Of a stretch of DNA of 7,729 nucleotides, positions 6,038 through 7,729 are shown piece by piece. How positions within the stretch are numbered: the first letter of the stretch is position 1; each line of letters begins with the position of its first letter. This DNA is from Actinomycetota bacterium (GTDB lineage: Bacteria > Actinomycetota > Actinomycetes > S36-B12), in the NCBI GenBank assembly GCA_027729865.1, contig JAQCBM010000086.1:1-7729 (forward strand). The letters are read 5' to 3'. The notes beneath the pieces were generated by a model, which worked only from the letters and a program-made list of their open reading frames with translations, had not been told where the DNA came from and did no database searches. A program made the position numbers and the translations under genes.

Positions 6038-6053
6038 ATTACCTGCCAGTAAC
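6038..6053 (+). promoter_or_regulatory. GlnR-like site (ATTAC-N6-GTAAC) upstream of the LivK-type gene
   Basis: The bases ATTAC, six bases CTGCCA, then GTAAC make a dyad. This resembles the actinobacterial nitrogen regulator GlnR site (gTnAC, 6 bases, GaAAC), with two mismatches at the less conserved positions. It lies just upstream of the likely -10 (6065-6070). Control of an amino-acid uptake gene by nitrogen would be plausible, but a single imperfect site can occur by chance. Confidence 0.3.
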
Positions 6054-6064
6054 AAGTCTGCGCC

Positions 6065-6070
6065 TAGGCT
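6065..6070 (+). promoter_or_regulatory. Likely -10 element for the LivK-type gene
   Basis: TAGGCT matches TANNNT and would start transcription near 6077, a few bases before the hairpin at 6081-6100. The expected -35 position (about 6042-6047, CCTGCC) is not a consensus match and overlaps the GlnR-like dyad. Confidence 0.4.
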
Positions 6071-6080
6071 GTTAGTCAAT

Positions 6081-6100
6081 GCGACGGCATTCGCCGTCGT
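6081..6100 (+). ncRNA. 8-bp leader hairpin in the 5' UTR of the LivK-type gene
   Basis: GCGACGGC-ATTC-GCCGTCGT folds into an 8-bp stem (outermost pair G-U) with a 4-base loop. It ends 11 bases before the ribosome binding site AAGGAG. If transcription starts near 6077 the hairpin would sit at the very 5' end of the message, where such stems can protect mRNA from decay. It does not cover the ribosome site. The downstream TTTCGT is too short for a convincing terminator. Confidence 0.5.
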
Positions 6101-6111
6101 TTCGTATGTCC

Positions 6112-6117
6112 AAGGAG
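6112..6117 (+). promoter_or_regulatory. Ribosome binding site that fixes the LivK-type start
   Basis: AAGGAG lies six bases before ATG 6124. It rules out the in-frame upstream ATGs at 6079 and 6106, since a signal peptide starts exactly at 6124. Confidence 0.85.
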
Positions 6118-6123
6118 AACTGC

Positions 6124-7461
6124 ATGAAGCGCACTATGGCTCTTAAGGCCGTCGCTGTGCTCGGCGCTGCTTCCCTCGCTCTGGCTGCCTGTGGCGGCGG
6201 GGACGATGAGGCGACGTCAGCTGAGACGACCGCTGAGGAGACAGTGGCTGAGGAGACCGTTGCGGAAGAGACCGCAGAGGAAACCGCCGCTGAAGAAGAC
6301 GCAACCTGCCAGACCGACACCCTGATCGTGGGCTCGATGCTCCCGGCCACGGGTGACCTCGCTTTCCTCGGCCCACCGGAGTTCGCCGGCGTCGACAAGG
6401 CACTGCTCGAGATCGAAGCAGGCGGAGGCGTTCTGGGTAGCCCCGTTACCTACATTGAGGGTGACTCGGGCGACACCACCACCGACATCGCTAGCCAGAC
6501 CGTTGACTCCCAGCTCGCTCAGGGTGTCCAGGCGATCATCGGCGCAGCCTCGTCCGGTGTGTCGCTGACCGTCATCGACAAGATCACGTCCAACGGCGTG
6601 GTTCAGTTCTCACCGGCCAACACGGCCCCGGTGCTGACCACCTACCCGGACAATGGTCTGTACTTCCGCGTTTCGCCGTCTGACGTCCTCCAGGGCGCAG
6701 TCATCGCGGCCGACGCAATCGACAGCGGCATCGAGTCGATGGCCGTCATCGCCCGTCAGGACCCGTACGGTGAGGGCTTGAAGGACGCTGTGGTCAAGGA
6801 CTTCAGCGCTGCCGGTGGCACCATCACTGCCGACCTTCTCTACGACCCCGCAGCTCCGTCCTTCGAGGCCGAGGTTGCTGAGATCGTGGCGAGCGGCCCG
6901 CAGGCCGTGACCGTGATCGGCTTCGAGGAGACCACCAAGCTCCTGCAGGAAATGATCAAGCAGGGCGCAGGCCCGCAGGACATCCAACTCTTCCTGGTGG
7001 ACGGCAATATCTCGACCACCGCTTACGAAGATTTCCCTGCTGGCACGATGACCGGTGTCAGGGCGACCGTGCCTTCGGGCGAGGCTGACCTCACCGCGTT
7101 CAACGAGAGCCTGCTCGAGGTCGATCCCGACCTCACGGACTTCGCCTACGGCGCACAGTCCTACGACGCCACGATGCTCATCGCTCTGGCTGCTCAGGCT
7201 GCTGGCTGCGGCGACGGCGTTGCAATCGCGGAGTTCCTGCCGCAGGTCGCCGGTAACGGTGGCGAGCAGTGCTCCACGTGGGCTGACTGCGTTGCACTGC
7301 TCGATGCTGGCTCCGACATCGACTTCCAGGGCGTTACCGGCCCAGTCGATTTCAATGAGTACGGCGATCTTGCTCAGGGCACGATCTCGATCAACGAGTA
7401 CACCTCGAACACCGAGTTCGAAGAGATCGGCAAGGTCACCGCGGACGTGCCGCTGCCGTAA
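6124..7461 (+). CDS. LivK-type ABC transporter substrate-binding lipoprotein
   Basis: This is a 445-residue type I periplasmic-binding-fold protein, of the family that binds branched-chain amino acids, amides or urea for ABC uptake. Residues 1-23 are a lipoprotein signal: MKRTM, a hydrophobic core, and lipobox LAAC with C23 acylated. Residues 24-61 are an acidic linker with repeated AEET units. The binding domain starts near C62. It has IVGSMLPATGDLAFLGPPEFAG, then VTYIEGDSGD, GVQAIIGAASSGVS, VVQFSPANTAP, FRVSPSD and GVTGPVDFNEYGD, all typical of the family. Pairs of cysteines near the C terminus (EQCSTWADC) may form a disulfide outside the membrane. The ligand cannot be told from sequence. 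It follows pdtaR and ends at a strong terminator, with no permease or ATPase gene visible. Confidence 0.9.
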   Translation: MKRTMALKAVAVLGAASLALAACGGGDDEATSAETTAEETVAEETVAEETAEETAAEEDATCQTDTLIVGSMLPATGDLAFLGPPEFAGVDKALLEIEAGGGVLGSPVTYIEGDSGDTTTDIASQTVDSQLAQGVQAIIGAASSGVSLTVIDKITSNGVVQFSPANTAPVLTTYPDNGLYFRVSPSDVLQGAVIAADAIDSGIESMAVIARQDPYGEGLKDAVVKDFSAAGGTITADLLYDPAAPSFEAEVAEIVASGPQAVTVIGFEETTKLLQEMIKQGAGPQDIQLFLVDGNISTTAYEDFPAGTMTGVRATVPSGEADLTAFNESLLEVDPDLTDFAYGAQSYDATMLIALAAQAAGCGDGVAIAEFLPQVAGNGGEQCSTWADCVALLDAGSDIDFQGVTGPVDFNEYGDLAQGTISINEYTSNTEFEEIGKVTADVPLP

Positions 7462-7486
7462 GGCAACGCACCCTGCTTGACCTTCG

Positions 7487-7537
7487 GGGCCCTGCTTCCT
7501 TCGGGAAGCAGGGCCCTTCCTCTTTCCCCTTCTTTCC
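7487..7537 (+). terminator. Strong intrinsic terminator after the LivK-type gene
   Basis: A perfect 13-bp stem, GGGCCCTGCTTCC (7487-7499) with its complement at 7504-7516, is closed by a TTCG tetraloop. A pyrimidine-rich run with several T clusters (7517-7537) follows. It begins 25 bases after the TAA stop at 7459-7461, which is an ideal place for factor-independent termination. Confidence 0.93.
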
Positions 7538-7539
7538 TA

Positions 7540-7600
7540 ACGTCGAAAGGGCACTCCCGCGACGTCGAAAGGGCACTCCCGCGACGTCGAAAGGGCACTA
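7540..7600. repeat. 22-bp tandem repeat, about 2.8 copies
   Basis: Copies begin at 7540, 7562 and 7584. The first two are identical (ACGTCGAAAGGGCACT followed by CCCGCG), and the third keeps the first 16 bases and then diverges. The palindrome CGACGTCG forms at each junction (7560-7567 and 7582-7589). A period of 22 bp places successive copies on roughly the same face of the helix, as for a cooperative binding site. It lies between the terminator and a DnaA-box sequence. Whether it belongs to a downstream gene cannot be seen. Confidence 0.9.
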
Positions 7601-7607
7601 GTCGCTG

Positions 7608-7616
7608 TTATCCACA
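7608..7616 (+). promoter_or_regulatory. Perfect DnaA-box sequence
   Basis: TTATCCACA matches the consensus DnaA box exactly. I see no second box in the surrounding bases, and no origin genes lie nearby, so this is not an origin. A lone box may titrate DnaA, regulate a downstream gene, or be chance. The stretch 7601-7729 otherwise shows no gene I can assign. Confidence 0.4.
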
Positions 7617-7729
7617 AGCACGACTGAGACCTACCCAGAGTCGTTGCCATGCACTTGGCTGGATCCCATGTCCAAAGGGGTTCAAAGCGCTCTGTGGCTC
7701 AGTCAGGAAGATGCTGTGCCAGAGCAACC

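Noticed and set aside
6079..6123. Upstream ATG 6079 as start of the LivK-type gene
   Set aside because: It would place 15 residues, including the leader hairpin sequence, before a clean signal peptide. The AAGGAG site fits ATG 6124.
7540..7600. CRISPR-like array
   Set aside because: The 22-bp units are directly contiguous with no unique spacers, and no cas gene is visible. It is a simple tandem repeat.
7608..7616. Replication origin
   Set aside because: A single DnaA box without a cluster, an AT-rich region, or dnaA/dnaN genes does not support an origin.

Overview
The window is GC-rich DNA from an actinobacterium. The evidence is the plus-strand gene order aroC-aroK-aroB-aroQ-pepQ-efp-nusB, a PdtaR-type response regulator (receiver plus ANTAR) next to a branched-chain amino-acid-type binding lipoprotein, frequent GTG starts, a leaderless-looking promoter, and actinobacterial protein signatures throughout. 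The species cannot be named from the sequence.

Positions 1-4471 look like one co-directional operon. It holds the 3' end of aroC, then aroK (1-base overlap), aroB (1-base overlap with aroK), aroQ, an M24B aminopeptidase/prolidase, efp and nusB. The first four genes encode shikimate-pathway enzymes. The last three concern peptide turnover, ribosome rescue at polyproline stretches, and transcription antitermination. The main anomaly is in aroB. Near its 3' end the frame is disrupted, so the normal C-terminal tail and stop codon lie in another frame while the AroB frame runs on into aroQ. As sequenced this is one 514-codon AroB-AroQ reading frame.

Positions 4472-4710 hold two perfect 74-bp tandem repeats and a truncated third copy. 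The third copy runs into the 3' end of a minus-strand tRNA-like gene of 74 nt. Its anticodon loop reads CAA (Leu), but it has a class I, 5-nt variable loop instead of the long arm expected of bacterial tRNA-Leu.

Positions 4790-5278 (minus strand) encode a small acidic lipoprotein of unknown function. It is divergent from pdtaR (5387-5983, plus), whose start codon sits six bases after a -10-like hexamer and has no Shine-Dalgarno sequence.

Positions 6124-7461 encode a LivK-type substrate-binding lipoprotein. Its leader has a strong ribosome binding site, an 8-bp hairpin, a -10-like element and a GlnR-like half-site pair. A 13-bp GC-rich terminator with a UUCG-type loop follows it, so no permease gene follows inside the window. 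The last 190 bases carry a 22-bp tandem repeat (nearly three copies), a perfect DnaA-box sequence and no gene that can be assigned.
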